From Deltaproteobacteria bacterium (lineage in GTDB: Bacteria; Myxococcota; Myxococcia; Myxococcales; 40CM-4-68-19): 64,000 bases of DNA. A program made the position numbers and the translations under genes. The DNA is taken from positions 105,785 to 169,784 of the forward strand of contig VBLC01000037.1 of assembly GCA_005879315.1 (NCBI GenBank), written 5' to 3'. Numbering within the stretch: position 1 is the stretch's first letter; each line of letters starts with the position of its first letter. Under the pieces are notes generated by a model. That model ran no database searches, had not been told where the DNA came from, and worked only from the letters and a program-made list of their open reading frames with translations. Positions 1-10,743 of this stretch are shown piece by piece.

Positions 1-34
1 CGGGCTTGCCCTGCGCAAGTCCAACGAGCGCTGA
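1..34 (+). CDS. pilM: PilM, C-terminal end only (partial)
   Basis: Only the last ten codons lie in the window, reading GLALRKSNER before a TGA at 32-34. PilM-type actin-like ATPases commonly end in a GLALR-type tail, and the gene directly downstream is pilN, which is the standard order. PilM is the cytoplasmic ring protein that binds the N-terminus of PilN. The identification rests on this tail and on gene order. Confidence 0.7.
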   Translation, partial: GLALRKSNER

Positions 35-52
35 GGAGGGAGGAGACTCGCG

Positions 53-589
53 ATGATCAAGATCAACCTTCTCCCCGTCCGCGCCGCCAAGAAGCGCGAG
101 TTCGGCCGGCAGCAGCTGATCCTCTTCGTGGTGCTGCTGGTCGGCGCGGCGGTGGGCAACTACCTCTGGCTCAACAAGGTCGACTCCGACCTGGACGACC
201 TCAACAAGCGCATCACCGCCACCCGCACCGAAATCGCCCAGCTGGAGAAGACCATCGGGGAGGTCAAGTCGATCAAGGACGACAAGAAGGCGCTGGAGGA
301 CAAGCTCAAGATCCTCGACACCCTCAAGAAGGGTCGCACCGGGCCGGTGAAGGTGATGGACGAGCTGGCGACGGTCATTCCCCAGCGGGTCTGGATCATC
401 GATTACGCCGAGACCGGCGGCGGAGTGACCATGCAGGGCCGCTCGGCTGCGTACGAGGACCTCTCCGTCTTCTCCAAGAAGCTGAAGGCGTCCCAGCATT
501 TCCGGGACATCGTCATCCGTCGCGCCTCGCAGAGGGCCGATGGGCTCGTCGACTGGACCATCACCTGTTCGGCGGACTACTCGGCCTAG
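53..589 (+). CDS. pilN: Type IV pilus inner-membrane alignment protein PilN
   Basis: This 178-residue bitopic protein of the type IV pilus alignment subcomplex links cytoplasmic PilM to PilO and, through PilP, to the PilQ secretin. The N-terminus carries the INLLP motif (residues 4-8) that docks into PilM in this family. A single membrane helix spans about residues 21-40, and a coiled-coil stretch (about 45-95) precedes a small periplasmic ferredoxin-like domain. A strong purine-rich Shine-Dalgarno stretch (GAGGAGGGAGGAG) precedes the ATG. It follows pilM by 18 nt and pilO begins 9 nt after its stop, so pilM to pilQ read as one operon. Length and order match the family. Confidence 0.96.
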   Translation: MIKINLLPVRAAKKREFGRQQLILFVVLLVGAAVGNYLWLNKVDSDLDDLNKRITATRTEIAQLEKTIGEVKSIKDDKKALEDKLKILDTLKKGRTGPVKVMDELATVIPQRVWIIDYAETGGGVTMQGRSAAYEDLSVFSKKLKASQHFRDIVIRRASQRADGLVDWTITCSADYSA

Positions 590-598
590 AGGACATCC

Positions 599-1216
599 AT
601 GGCGCTCACCGGACAGGACGTCCTCAATACCGTCAACAAGCTGCCGCTGCCGCAGAAGATCGCGGTCATCGCGGTGGCGGCGGTGCTGATCACCGCCGGC
701 AACTGGTACTTCCTCGTCGACCCCAAGCTCACCGAGATCACCCAGAAGCAGTCGACGCTGCGCACTCTCGAGGACGAGCTGATCCAGAAGCAGTCGATCG
801 CCAACAACCTGGCCCAGTTCAAGCACGAGAAGGAAGTGCTCGAGCGGCGCTTGGCGCAGGCCCTCACCGAGCTTCCCAACGAAGCCAACATCGACGACCT
901 GATCAAGTCGCTCTCCGACATCGGCATCAAGAGCGGCCTGACCATCAACAGCATCGAGCCGCAGGGCGAGCAGCGGCAGTCGTTCTACGCCTCGATCCCC
1001 ATCGTCATGTCGGTGACCGGCAACTACCACGAGATCGGCGTCTTCCTCGACGCCCTCTCCAAGCTGGCCCGCATCGTCAACGTCACCAACATCAAGATGA
1101 ACAGCGCCAAGGTGCAGAACGACAAGCTGATCGTCAGCGCCAGCTACGTGGCGACCACCTTCCGCTTCCTCCCCGAGGCGCCCAAGCCGGCAGCACCGCC
1201 GGGAGCGGCCAAATGA
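599..1216 (+). CDS. pilO: Type IV pilus inner-membrane alignment protein PilO
   Basis: This 205-residue partner of PilN forms the inner-membrane PilN-PilO heterodimer that gates force transmission between the pilus motor and the outer-membrane secretin. One membrane helix covers about residues 21-40. A coiled coil follows (about 45-95), then a ferredoxin-like periplasmic domain, and the C-terminal tail is Pro/Ala-rich. Its stop overlaps the pilP start by four nucleotides (ATGA at 1213-1216), which suggests translational coupling. The assignment rests on order, topology and size. Confidence 0.95.
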   Translation: MALTGQDVLNTVNKLPLPQKIAVIAVAAVLITAGNWYFLVDPKLTEITQKQSTLRTLEDELIQKQSIANNLAQFKHEKEVLERRLAQALTELPNEANIDDLIKSLSDIGIKSGLTINSIEPQGEQRQSFYASIPIVMSVTGNYHEIGVFLDALSKLARIVNVTNIKMNSAKVQNDKLIVSASYVATTFRFLPEAPKPAAPPGAAK

Positions 1217-1773
1217 ACCGCCCGCTTCTCCTCGCGCTCGCCTCGGCGCTGGCTACCTGCGGCAGCCCCGCGCCGCCGCCGCGCCGGATCGCGCCTCCCC
1301 CTGCGCCGCCCAAGCCGGTGGCGGAGGAGGAGATCACTCCGCAGGCGCCGACCAACATCTACGTCTACTCGCCCATCGGCAAGCGCGATCCTTTCCAGAA
1401 CGTCTACCAAGGCCAGGGTATCGCCGCGCCCAAGCAGTCGGGCCGCGCCAAGACGCCGCTGGAGAAGTGGCCGCTCGATTCCTTGCACCTGGCGCTCACC
1501 GTCACCGGCACCGCCAACCCGCTGGCGATGGTCGAAGATCCCGACCACCGCGGCTGGCCGGTGCACCTGGGCGATTTCATCGGGCAGAACGGCGGCAAGG
1601 TGACCGGCATCCACCGCGACGAGGTCGTGGTGACGGAGACCATCACCGACCACGCCACCGGCCGCGTCTATCCGCAGAACGTCAAGCTGACCGTTCCGAT
1701 CACCAAGGAAGAGGAGCGGGACATCAACGCGCTCAGGGAAGGCGAGCAGCTCGGCGTCGCCAAAGGGGAATAG
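1213..1773 (+). CDS. pilP: Type IV pilus lipoprotein PilP
   Basis: This 186-residue inner-membrane lipoprotein bridges PilN/PilO to the periplasmic N-domains of PilQ. A short hydrophobic signal ends in a lipobox-like LATC with Cys16 as the lipidation site. A Pro-rich linker (about 20-45) follows, then the hallmark GKRDPF motif (residues 56-61) and a beta-rich HR domain. The final residue of the lipobox triad is Thr rather than the usual Ala/Gly, so processing should not be taken for granted. It overlaps pilO by 4 nt, and pilQ starts about 40 nt downstream. Confidence 0.94.
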   Translation: MNRPLLLALASALATCGSPAPPPRRIAPPPAPPKPVAEEEITPQAPTNIYVYSPIGKRDPFQNVYQGQGIAAPKQSGRAKTPLEKWPLDSLHLALTVTGTANPLAMVEDPDHRGWPVHLGDFIGQNGGKVTGIHRDEVVVTETITDHATGRVYPQNVKLTVPITKEEERDINALREGEQLGVAKGE

Positions 1774-1813
1774 ACGCATGCGCCCCGCAACCGAAAGTTC
1801 GAAGGAGAAGCCG

Positions 1814-4393
1814 ATGTCGAGATGGTGCCTGATCCCGGCCGCAGCCCTCGTCGCCCTTGCGCCGGGGGCGCGCGCTGCAACGTCCAGCAAGGTGACCGGG
1901 CTGGAGGCCAGCGCCGGAAAGGTGATCATCCACACCGACGCGCGGCCCGAGTTCACGGTCTTCAAGCTCTCGGCGCCGCCGCGGGTGGTCATCGACTTGA
2001 ACGGCGGCGACGTCTCGGCTGCTGCCCGGCCGCTCGAGGTCCATCAGGGCGGCATCGCCGGCGTGTCGGCCGCGCAGTTCGATCAGGGCGCGACCCGCGT
2101 CGGCCGCATCGTGGTGGCGCTCGAGGGCGATCAGAAGTACGACGTCGCGCCTGCCGGCAATGACCTGGTGCTGACGGTGGGCGAGGCCTCGGGACTCGGA
2201 TCTCCGGCTTCAGGCGATCCCAACGTCGTCACCGCCCGCGAAGACGCCATCAAGACCGACCACCCGGCGCACAAGCTCGCCGAGGTTTCCGTCGACGGCA
2301 CCGACGTCTCCAGCGTGCACATCGGCACCGACGGCGAAGTGGCGAAGTTCAGGCTGGTCGAGCTGAAGAATCCGGCGCGGCTGGCGCTCGACCTGCACGG
2401 CATCTCGGGCAAGGCCGGCAAGGTGGAGGGCTCGGGCCTGGTCAAGGACGTGCGCTTCGCCAAGCACGAGGACGGCATGCGGATCGTCGTCGACGCCGGC
2501 GGCGACTCGATGCCGAAGTACCAGATCGCGCGCCGGCCCGACGGCCTGGAAGTGAAGGTCGGCGAAATGAAGTTGGCGGCAGCGCAGCCTGCGCCGAAGG
2601 CGCCCGCCGCTCCGCGGGTCGCTCCGGAGACCGGCATCGCCAAGCTGATCCCGATCCACGCCATCGACATGCGCGCCGTGGAGGGGCGGACCGAAGTCCT
2701 GGTGGCGCTCGAGCAGGCCGTGCAGTTCGAGATTGCCCGGCCCGACGCGACCACCTCCGCGCTGCTCCTGCACGGCGCGGCGCTCCCCGATCGGCTGGAG
2801 CGCAAGCTCGACGCCAGCTCGCTGGGCGGCCCCGTCCTGACGCTCTCTGCCTATCGCGTGCCCGACCGGCCCGGCGAAGTGAAGGTCATGGCGACCGTCG
2901 CCAAGGGCACGGTCGACGAGATGACCGCGCAGAAGGGCACCTTGATCTGGAAGTTCTCCGGGCCGAAGGCGATCGCCCAGTCGATCACGCCTGCGCCCAA
3001 GGCAGCGGCGGCGATGGCTTCCGAGACGCGCTCCGCAGCCGGCCCGCAGAACGTCTACGACGCAAGCCAGTACACCGGCCGCAAGGTCGACTTCAACGTC
3101 AAGGACATCGACATCAAAAACCTGCTCGGCGCCATCGCCGAGATCAGCAAGAAGAACATCATCGTCGCCGACGACGTGAAGGGCACCGTCACCATCAAGC
3201 TGCGCAACGTGCCCTGGGACCAGGCGCTCGACATCGTCCTCAAGTCCAAGGGCCTGGGCCGCGAGGACATCGGCAACATCATCCGCGTCGCGCCCATCCA
3301 GACCCTGCGCCAGGAAGCGCGCGAGGCGGCCGACGCCAGCAAGAACCGCCTCGCCACCGAGCCGCTCAAGGTGCGGCTCATCCCGGTCAACTATGCCAAG
3401 GCGAGCGATCTGACGTCGCAGATCAAGGACTCGCTCACCGAGCGCGGCACGGTCGCGGTCGACGCGCGTACCAACACGCTGATCGTCAAGGACGTGCAGG
3501 AGGCGCTGATGCGCGCCGAGGGCATCGTCCGCAACCTCGACACGCAGACTCCCGAGGTGTTGATCGAGAGCCGCATCGTCGAGGCCGCGACCAGCTTCGC
3601 GCGCAGCGCCGGCATCCAGTGGGGCGGCAACGTCAGCTTCGCGCCGACCTTCGGCAATCCGACCGGGCTCATCTTCCCCAACATCCTCTCGGTTGCCGGC
3701 GCCGCCGACGACACGCTCGCCTCCACCGCGGGCCTGACGGGCGTGAGCACCCCGAACTTCGCCGTCAACATGCCGACCGCGGTCGGCGCCAACACCGGCG
3801 GTGGCCTCGGCTTCGTCTTCGGCACGGCGGGCGGCTCGGCCAACCTCAACTTGCGCCTGACTGCGGCGGAGAACAGCGGCACGATCAAGACCATCTCCTC
3901 GCCGCGGGTCGTGACCGTCGACAACGTCGACGCCAGCATCAGCCAGGGCGTGAGCGTGCCCTTCTCGCAGACCAGCGCGGCCGGTGTGTCGACGGTGTTC
4001 ATCGAAGCGCGTCTCGAGCTCCGCGTCACCCCGCACGTGACGCAGGAGGGCTCGATCCAGATGAAGATCAACGCCACCAACAACCAACCGAACCCGCAGC
4101 TCACCGGCGCCAACGGCCAGCCCTCCATCAGCCGCCGCGAGGCCAAGACCGAGGTGCTGGTGAAGGACGGCGAGACCACCGTCATCGGCGGCATCTACAC
4201 GCGCCGCAACTCCGAGTCGTGGAACGAGGTGCCGGTGCTCTCCAAGATTCCGGTCCTCGGGTGGCTCTTCAAGAAGAAGTCGGTCAGCGATGATCGCACC
4301 GAGCTGCTCATCTTCATCACGCCGCGCATCGTCAACCGCTCCCAGTCCGTCGTCGCCTCCGCTCCCAGCGCAGGCGACGAGGGGAAGCAGTAG
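1814..4393 (+). CDS. pilQ: Type IV pilus secretin PilQ
   Basis: This is the outer-membrane secretin through which the pilus passes. The chosen ATG at 1814 sits behind GAAGGAGAAG and begins a clean signal peptide (residues 1-22, ending GARA). An in-frame ATG at 1778 would add 12 polar residues in front of it. Three AMIN-like domains appear at about 24-123, 154-255 and 275-385, followed by a secretin N-domain (about 424-490), a NolW-like domain, and the secretin channel (about 582-843). The channel ends with the typical IPVLGWLFK and ELLIFITPRIV segments. At 859 residues it fits the long, multi-AMIN PilQ type. AMIN domains bind peptidoglycan or partner proteins that anchor the pore. Confidence 0.97.
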   Translation: MSRWCLIPAAALVALAPGARAATSSKVTGLEASAGKVIIHTDARPEFTVFKLSAPPRVVIDLNGGDVSAAARPLEVHQGGIAGVSAAQFDQGATRVGRIVVALEGDQKYDVAPAGNDLVLTVGEASGLGSPASGDPNVVTAREDAIKTDHPAHKLAEVSVDGTDVSSVHIGTDGEVAKFRLVELKNPARLALDLHGISGKAGKVEGSGLVKDVRFAKHEDGMRIVVDAGGDSMPKYQIARRPDGLEVKVGEMKLAAAQPAPKAPAAPRVAPETGIAKLIPIHAIDMRAVEGRTEVLVALEQAVQFEIARPDATTSALLLHGAALPDRLERKLDASSLGGPVLTLSAYRVPDRPGEVKVMATVAKGTVDEMTAQKGTLIWKFSGPKAIAQSITPAPKAAAAMASETRSAAGPQNVYDASQYTGRKVDFNVKDIDIKNLLGAIAEISKKNIIVADDVKGTVTIKLRNVPWDQALDIVLKSKGLGREDIGNIIRVAPIQTLRQEAREAADASKNRLATEPLKVRLIPVNYAKASDLTSQIKDSLTERGTVAVDARTNTLIVKDVQEALMRAEGIVRNLDTQTPEVLIESRIVEAATSFARSAGIQWGGNVSFAPTFGNPTGLIFPNILSVAGAADDTLASTAGLTGVSTPNFAVNMPTAVGANTGGGLGFVFGTAGGSANLNLRLTAAENSGTIKTISSPRVVTVDNVDASISQGVSVPFSQTSAAGVSTVFIEARLELRVTPHVTQEGSIQMKINATNNQPNPQLTGANGQPSISRREAKTEVLVKDGETTVIGGIYTRRNSESWNEVPVLSKIPVLGWLFKKKSVSDDRTELLIFITPRIVNRSQSVVASAPSAGDEGKQ

Positions 4394-4405
4394 GAGGCCA
4401 GGATC

Positions 4406-4984
4406 ATGAAGGCGACCCGAACCATTCTTCTCTTGGCCCTGCTCGCGGCGGGCTGCTCCACCAAGGGCGAGAACTCGGCCCTGGTGCTGACCAAGGTGCT
4501 GGCGCCCAAAGGCTCCGGCACTGCCGATGCCGGACCGGGCTCGGTCCAGCAGTGCACCTCCAGCCCCGGGGACACCGAAACGTCCTTCCTGCTCATCGGG
4601 CCGGACAACTTCGGCTCGATCGGCGTGGCGGTGGACAACCGGTTGAAGAACCCCTCCGACACCAACAACATCCTGCGCACCAACAGCGCCGACTTCTACG
4701 TCCACCAGGCAGTGGTCACCTACGAGATGGCGGCCGGCACGGGCTCTGCGCCGGCCGGCAGCACGCCGCCCGCCAGCGGTGGAGTTCTCAACGGCAGCAG
4801 CGGCACCGTCGGCGTGATCCTCTTTCCCAGCCACCTGACGGGAGTGAGCGCCGGCGCCTTCATCCGCGCAACCATCCATCTCGAAGGCACGCTTCTCGAC
4901 GGTATGACGGTGAAGACGTCGCAGCGGGAATTCCTCATCGAGTACTGCGGCACGCCGGGCTGCGCCGGCAACACCTGCCTGTAG
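4406..4984 (+). CDS. Lipoprotein of unknown function downstream of pilQ
   Basis: This 192-residue protein has a classical lipoprotein signal (LLALLAAGC, Cys17). I do not recognise the family. The mature part is rich in Gly, Ser and Thr with beta-strand-like segments, and the C-terminus has closely spaced cysteines (EYCGTPGCAGNTCL) that could form disulphides. It starts 12 nt after pilQ with GGAGG-like bases in front, so it is probably the last gene of the pil transcript. A role in pilus biogenesis or in anchoring the secretin is possible from context alone. Confidence 0.8.
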   Translation: MKATRTILLLALLAAGCSTKGENSALVLTKVLAPKGSGTADAGPGSVQQCTSSPGDTETSFLLIGPDNFGSIGVAVDNRLKNPSDTNNILRTNSADFYVHQAVVTYEMAAGTGSAPAGSTPPASGGVLNGSSGTVGVILFPSHLTGVSAGAFIRATIHLEGTLLDGMTVKTSQREFLIEYCGTPGCAGNTCL

Positions 4985-5009
4985 CGAGGGCTGTGATAGG
5001 CTTCGCCGG

Positions 5010-5198
5010 GTGACGGCGACGCTCGCCGAGCTGTACGTGAAGCAGGGGTTGATCGGAAAGGCGCGCGAGATCTACCGGCGGCTGGCCGCCAGCGGCGACG
5101 AGGCGGCTCGCAAGAGGTTGCTCGAGCTGCCGTCAGCCGAGGCGAGCATCAAGCTCCTGGAGGAGCTCTTGGCGAGAGTGGGCAGCCGAAGGGGCTGA
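5010..5198 (+). CDS. Mini-TPR protein (62 aa)
   Basis: This small protein starts with GTG and consists of little more than one TPR-like helical hairpin (TLAELYVKQGLIGKAREIYRRL) and a helical tail (ASIKLLEELLARVG). It stops one nucleotide before the roadblock gene, so the two are almost certainly co-translated. Single-TPR peptides of this type usually act as protein-binding modules. Its obvious candidate partner is the adjacent roadblock protein. The function is inferred from context only. Confidence 0.7.
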   Translation: MTATLAELYVKQGLIGKAREIYRRLAASGDEAARKRLLELPSAEASIKLLEELLARVGSRRG

Positions 5199-5199
5199 A

Positions 5200-5562
5200 A
5201 TGGGCTTCAAGGAAGACCTCGAGCAGATCTGCGGCAAGGTGGAGGGCTCCTTCGCAGCCAGCTTGATGGGCTTCGACGGTATCGCCATCGAGACGCACGA
5301 GGCCCGGCCCTCCGACGGGATCGAGCTGCAGACGCTCCTGGTCGAGTATTCCGGCATCATCTCCCAGGTGCGGCAAGCGGCCGAGTCGCTGCAGATGGGG
5401 AAGGCGAGCGAGGTCTCGATCCGCACCGAGAAGCTGGTGGCGGTGGCCCGGCCGCTGACGCCCGACTATTTCGTGGTCCTGACCATGTCGCCCGAGGGCA
5501 ATGTGGGCCGGGCGCGATATGAATTGAGGGTGGCGGGGCCGAAGCTGGTGGCGCAGCTCTAG
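5200..5562 (+). CDS. Roadblock/LC7-domain protein
   Basis: This 120-residue single-domain protein has the roadblock/LC7 pattern: an N-terminal helix, a strand with GFDGIAIETH (about 24-33), a long central helix, then SIRTEKLVAVARPL and YFVVLTMSPEGNVGRARYEL. Roadblock proteins dimerise and often regulate Ras-like GTPases. MglB, the GTPase-activating protein that sets cell polarity for type IV pili in Myxococcus, is the known example. This protein is not close enough by eye to be called MglB, and no mglA lies in the window. It is coupled to the mini-TPR gene and lies 0.8 kb after pilQ. Confidence 0.85.
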   Translation: MGFKEDLEQICGKVEGSFAASLMGFDGIAIETHEARPSDGIELQTLLVEYSGIISQVRQAAESLQMGKASEVSIRTEKLVAVARPLTPDYFVVLTMSPEGNVGRARYELRVAGPKLVAQL

Positions 5563-5655
5563 CGCGCCCCCGGTGAAGCGCTTTCTGCCGCGCGTCTTTA
5601 CCGTCGGCATCGTTTGCGGTAAACCCGCGCGCCCTCTCTTGTAGGAGCGCGTCGG

Positions 5656-6225
5656 ATGGCCGAAGTCTACGACACCAGCGAATTTCGCAACGGGCTGAAG
5701 ATCCTGGTCGACGGCGAGCCCTTCGAGATCGTCGAGTTCCAGCACGTCAAGCCCGGCAAAGGCTCGGCTTTCGTCCGCACGCGCATCCGCAATCTCATCA
5801 CCGGCCGGGTGCTGGAGCCGACCTTCAAGTCCGGCGACAAAGTGGGTCGTCCCGACATGGAGGAGAAGGAGATGCAGTACCTCTACAAAGAGGGCGAGCA
5901 CTACGTCTTCATGGACGTGAAGACTTACGAGCAGACGCACATCAACGAGACCTCCTTGAAGGAGGCGAAGAACTTCCTCAAGGAGAACATGACGGCCCGC
6001 ATCCTCTTCTGGAACGGGCGCGCCATCGCCGTGGAATTGCCCAACGCAGTCGAGTTGCGGGTGAAAAAATGCGACCCCGGGGTGCGCGGCGACACCGTCT
6101 CGGGAGCGATGAAGCCGGCCACGCTGGAGACGGGCTTTACCTTGAACGTGCCTCTCTTCATCAACGAGGGCGATATCTTGAAGATCGATACCAGGACCGG
6201 CCAATATCTGACTCGCGTCGGTTGA
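5656..6225 (+). CDS. efp: Elongation factor P
   Basis: EF-P relieves ribosome stalling at polyproline stretches by binding between the P and E sites. The 189-residue length and three-barrel layout match the family. The tip loop reads VKPGKGSAF with Lys35 at the position that is modified (beta-lysylated in enterobacteria) or left bare elsewhere. None of the modification genes (epmA, epmB) is in the window. GTAGGAGCG provides the ribosome-binding site. It leads into accB 17 nt downstream, and efp-accB-accC is a recurring bacterial gene order. Confidence 0.97.
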   Translation: MAEVYDTSEFRNGLKILVDGEPFEIVEFQHVKPGKGSAFVRTRIRNLITGRVLEPTFKSGDKVGRPDMEEKEMQYLYKEGEHYVFMDVKTYEQTHINETSLKEAKNFLKENMTARILFWNGRAIAVELPNAVELRVKKCDPGVRGDTVSGAMKPATLETGFTLNVPLFINEGDILKIDTRTGQYLTRVG

Positions 6226-6241
6226 GCATCGAGCGGACCGA

Positions 6242-6733
6242 ATGGACGTCGATAAACTCAAAGCGATTCTCGCCGCACTGGAAGGTACCGACGTCACCCG
6301 GATCACCTGGTCGGAGGGGACAGAGACGATCGACCTGCGTCTCGGCCATCCGCCGTCCCCTGCGATGCAGGCCGTGCCGGTCGCGACGGCGCCCGTGACG
6401 ATGGCGGCGCCGATGACCAGCGCGACGCCGCCCTCGGTCGCTCCCGTGCCGGCCGCTGCGCCGCCGCCCGCCGGGCCGGCCGCGGGTAACAAGACCTTCA
6501 CCGTCAATTCGCCCTTCGTCGGCACTTTCTATCGATCGGCCTCGCCCGACAGCCCCTCCTTCGTCGACGTGGGCCAGGTGGTGAAGAAGGGCCAGGTGCT
6601 CTGCATCGTCGAAGCCATGAAGCTGATGAACGAGATCGAGGCCGAACAGCCCGGGCGCCTCGTGGAAGTGCTCATCCAGAACGGCAGTCCCGTCGAGTAC
6701 GGAGAAGTGCTCTTCCGGTTCGAGCTGGTCTGA
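6242..6733 (+). CDS. accB: Acetyl-CoA carboxylase biotin carboxyl carrier protein
   Basis: This 163-residue protein carries the biotin that shuttles CO2 between biotin carboxylase and carboxyltransferase, the first committed step of fatty-acid synthesis. It has an N-terminal helical domain ([14 protein letters not shown]), a Pro/Ala/Val-rich flexible linker (about 40-80) and a C-terminal biotinyl domain. The [11 protein letters not shown] motif places the biotinylated lysine at residue 127. accC follows after about 54 nt, giving the usual accBC pair. Confidence 0.97.
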   Translation: MDVDKLKAILAALEGTDVTRITWSEGTETIDLRLGHPPSPAMQAVPVATAPVTMAAPMTSATPPSVAPVPAAAPPPAGPAAGNKTFTVNSPFVGTFYRSASPDSPSFVDVGQVVKKGQVLCIVEAMKLMNEIEAEQPGRLVEVLIQNGSPVEYGEVLFRFELV

Positions 6734-6787
6734 CGGAGCCGGCGGCTTCGCCGGCGGCCGAGCCGGAGCCGCAGGCGGAGGCATTTG

Positions 6788-8146
<1,359 letters not shown>

Positions 8147-8274
8147 AATCGGGAATCGCGGGGCCTTCTCGCGCGTCTTTACAGAGGGCGCATCGCCTTG
8201 ACGGGATTGTGATTTGCCCGGTACGGTGGACCGCTGGCGTCGTGCGCCTTCCCGCCCCTGGAGCTTGCCGATCG

Positions 8275-10743
8275 ATGGACAAAAACAAGGTCATCGAATC
8301 GGCAACGAAGCTCATCTCCAAGGGCTCCTTCGACAAAGCGATCAAGGAGTACCAGCGGGTCCTGGAAGTCGATCCCGACGACGTCAGGGTCCTGCAGAAG
8401 CTGGCCGAGCTCTACCAGAAGATGAACCGCAAGGCGGAGGCCGCCGACTGCTTCGAAAAAGTGGCGAAGACCTATTCCGCGCAGGGGTTCTATCTCAAGG
8501 CCGTCGCGCTCTACAAACAGGTGCTCAAGGTCATCGACCGCGTCGAGGTCAACGTGCGGCTGGCCGAGCTCTACCAGCAGCTCGGCCTGGTGGGCGACGC
8601 CACCAAGGAATGGCAGACGGTCTCGGCCTACTACGACAAGATCGGCGACACCAAGCAATCGCTCGAAACCCTGCGCAAGCTGGTCGAGCTCGACCCCGAC
8701 AACGTCGCGGCCCGCATCCGGCTGGGCGAGCAGTTCGCACGGCAGGACCAGCTGGTCGAGGCCGTGGCCGAGCTGCGTCGTGCCGCGCAGTACCTGCAGC
8801 GCAACGGGCGCCACGAGGACTATCTCAAGGTCGCCGAGCGCATCAGCCACCTCGACCAGAACGACGTGGGCCTGGCCAAGGAGCTGGCCGAAAGCTACCT
8901 GAGCCGCGGCGACTCCAAGCGCGCCCTGGCGAAGTTGCAGATCTGCTTCAAGGCGAACCCGCGCGATCTGGGCACGCTGCAGATGCTGGCGCGGGCCTTC
9001 CAGGAGCTGGGGCAGGTCTCGAAGACGGTCTCGGTCTTGAAGGAGCTCGCCCGCGTGCACGTCGACGCCGGGCGAGGCCCCGACGCCCGCAGGGTCTACC
9101 AGCAGGCGCTCGATCTCGCTCCCGACGATGCCGAAGTGAAGTCGGGCCTCAAGGCGCTCGAAGGCGACGAGCGCTCGGTGCCTGCCGCTCCTCCGCCGCG
9201 AGCGGCGGCGGCGCATCGGCCGGCTGCGCAGAAGCCGCCGACCCAGCCGGTCGTCACGCCGGCTCCGGCGCGGGCGGCGCCGAGGTCGCGGCCGCCGACG
9301 GCGCCGATCCCGAGTGCGTCGAGCTCCTCACCGCCCACTCCCGCGGCGGTCCCCAAGCTGCTCAAGGAGACCGAGGTCTACATCAAGTACGGCCTGCACG
9401 AGAAAGCGCTCGAGCACCTGCACAAGATCTTCTCCGTCGACCCCGACAACCTCGAGGCGCACGACAAGGCCAAGACCGTGGCGCTGGCCAGCAACCGGCC
9501 GGAGGACGCCATCGTCTCGCTGGCGACCTTGGTGCGGCTCTATTCCGAGAACGGCGATGCGCGCGCCGAGGCGGCCAAGGAAGAGCTGCGCGGCCTCGAT
9601 CCCGGCAATGAGGCGCTGGACCTTGGCGGGCCGTCCCCAGCCGCGCTCGACGTCATCGAGGAGGAGTTCGAGATCGAGCCGATCGCCGCGACTGTCGAAG
9701 GCGAGCTCGAGAGCGAGGAGCTGATCGACGAGCCGCTCGAGGCGGTGGAGGTGGAGGAGGTCGAGCCCGCCGCGCTGGAGGCGGAAGAGAGCGACGCCTT
9801 CGCAAGCGATATCGCCGAGGCCGACTTCTACATCCAGGCCGGCTTGTTCGACGACGCCCGCGCGCTCCTCGAGGGGATCACGCTGGCCGAGCCCGACCAC
9901 GAGGGCGCAAACCAGAGGCTGCGCCAGATCAACAAGGGGCGCTCGCGCGTCGAGCCGAAGCGCCCGGCCCCGCGAGCGCAGCCGGTCGCCTCGCGCGATC
10001 ACGAGGACCTCGCCGCGGAGCTGGCGGCAGAGCTGGCCGCCGAAGTGGGCAGCGGCATCACCGAGGACGACAAGCCCCTCGACGCCGACGTGCTCGACCC
10101 TTTCCAGGTGCCGGCGCATGAAGTCCTCGGGGAGTTCCGCGCCAAGGTGCAGGAGACGGTCAGCGCCGAGGACGTGCAGACCCATTACGATCTGGGCATC
10201 GCCTACAAGGAGATGGGCCTCGTCGACGAGGCCATCGCCGAATTCGAGCTGGCAGTGCGCCACGGCAAGGGCGGGCGCGCCGCCGACGGCTACACCATGC
10301 TCGGCCTCTGCGAGCTGGAGCGAGGTGACGCGGCGCAGGCCATCGAGCATTTCCGCCGCGGGATGGCGGTGCCGGGACTGAACGCCGAAGCCAAACGAGC
10401 CCTTTCCTTCGACCTCGCCTCGGCGCACGAAGCGCTGCATCAGGAAGCCGAGGCGCTCGAGCTGTACGAAGCCGTCGGGCGCGAGGACGCCAGCTTCCGC
10501 GACGTCGCCGCCCGGGTGGAGCGGCTGGGCGGCACCCTCGTCCAGGCGAGGCCCTCCCAGTCGAGGGTCGCGGCGAGGACCTCTCCGGCGGCCGCCGCCT
10601 CGGGCAAGACCGCGATGCGTCCCGCGGCCTCGGCCGGCAGCAAGGTGGCCTCCTCGAAGCCGGCCACGACTTCGGGTGCTGCAAATGAGCCGCCCGACAA
10701 TACGGAGCCGCCGCGCAAGAACCGCAAGATCGGCTTCGTCTGA
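8275..10743 (+). CDS. Large TPR-repeat protein of unknown function
   Basis: This 822-residue cytoplasmic-type protein has no signal peptide. The ATG at 8275 begins MDKNKVIESATKLISKG. TPR units fill about residues 10-300 in a regular 34-residue pattern (for example AIKEYQRVLEVDPDD). A Pro/Ala-rich linker (about 301-360) separates them from another TPR pair (about 365-450), an acidic stretch (about 456-515) and further TPRs near 640-770. It is most likely a scaffold. Its stop overlaps the start of the ExeA-like ATPase gene, which suggests the two work together, but no specific process is shown by the sequence. Confidence 0.85.
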   Translation: MDKNKVIESATKLISKGSFDKAIKEYQRVLEVDPDDVRVLQKLAELYQKMNRKAEAADCFEKVAKTYSAQGFYLKAVALYKQVLKVIDRVEVNVRLAELYQQLGLVGDATKEWQTVSAYYDKIGDTKQSLETLRKLVELDPDNVAARIRLGEQFARQDQLVEAVAELRRAAQYLQRNGRHEDYLKVAERISHLDQNDVGLAKELAESYLSRGDSKRALAKLQICFKANPRDLGTLQMLARAFQELGQVSKTVSVLKELARVHVDAGRGPDARRVYQQALDLAPDDAEVKSGLKALEGDERSVPAAPPPRAAAAHRPAAQKPPTQPVVTPAPARAAPRSRPPTAPIPSASSSSPPTPAAVPKLLKETEVYIKYGLHEKALEHLHKIFSVDPDNLEAHDKAKTVALASNRPEDAIVSLATLVRLYSENGDARAEAAKEELRGLDPGNEALDLGGPSPAALDVIEEEFEIEPIAATVEGELESEELIDEPLEAVEVEEVEPAALEAEESDAFASDIAEADFYIQAGLFDDARALLEGITLAEPDHEGANQRLRQINKGRSRVEPKRPAPRAQPVASRDHEDLAAELAAELAAEVGSGITEDDKPLDADVLDPFQVPAHEVLGEFRAKVQETVSAEDVQTHYDLGIAYKEMGLVDEAIAEFELAVRHGKGGRAADGYTMLGLCELERGDAAQAIEHFRRGMAVPGLNAEAKRALSFDLASAHEALHQEAEALELYEAVGREDASFRDVAARVERLGGTLVQARPSQSRVAARTSPAAAASGKTAMRPAASAGSKVASSKPATTSGAANEPPDNTEPPRKNRKIGFV

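Noticed and set aside
2210..4879. An 889-codon minus frame under pilQ
   Set aside because: Shadow of pilQ with no recognisable domain.
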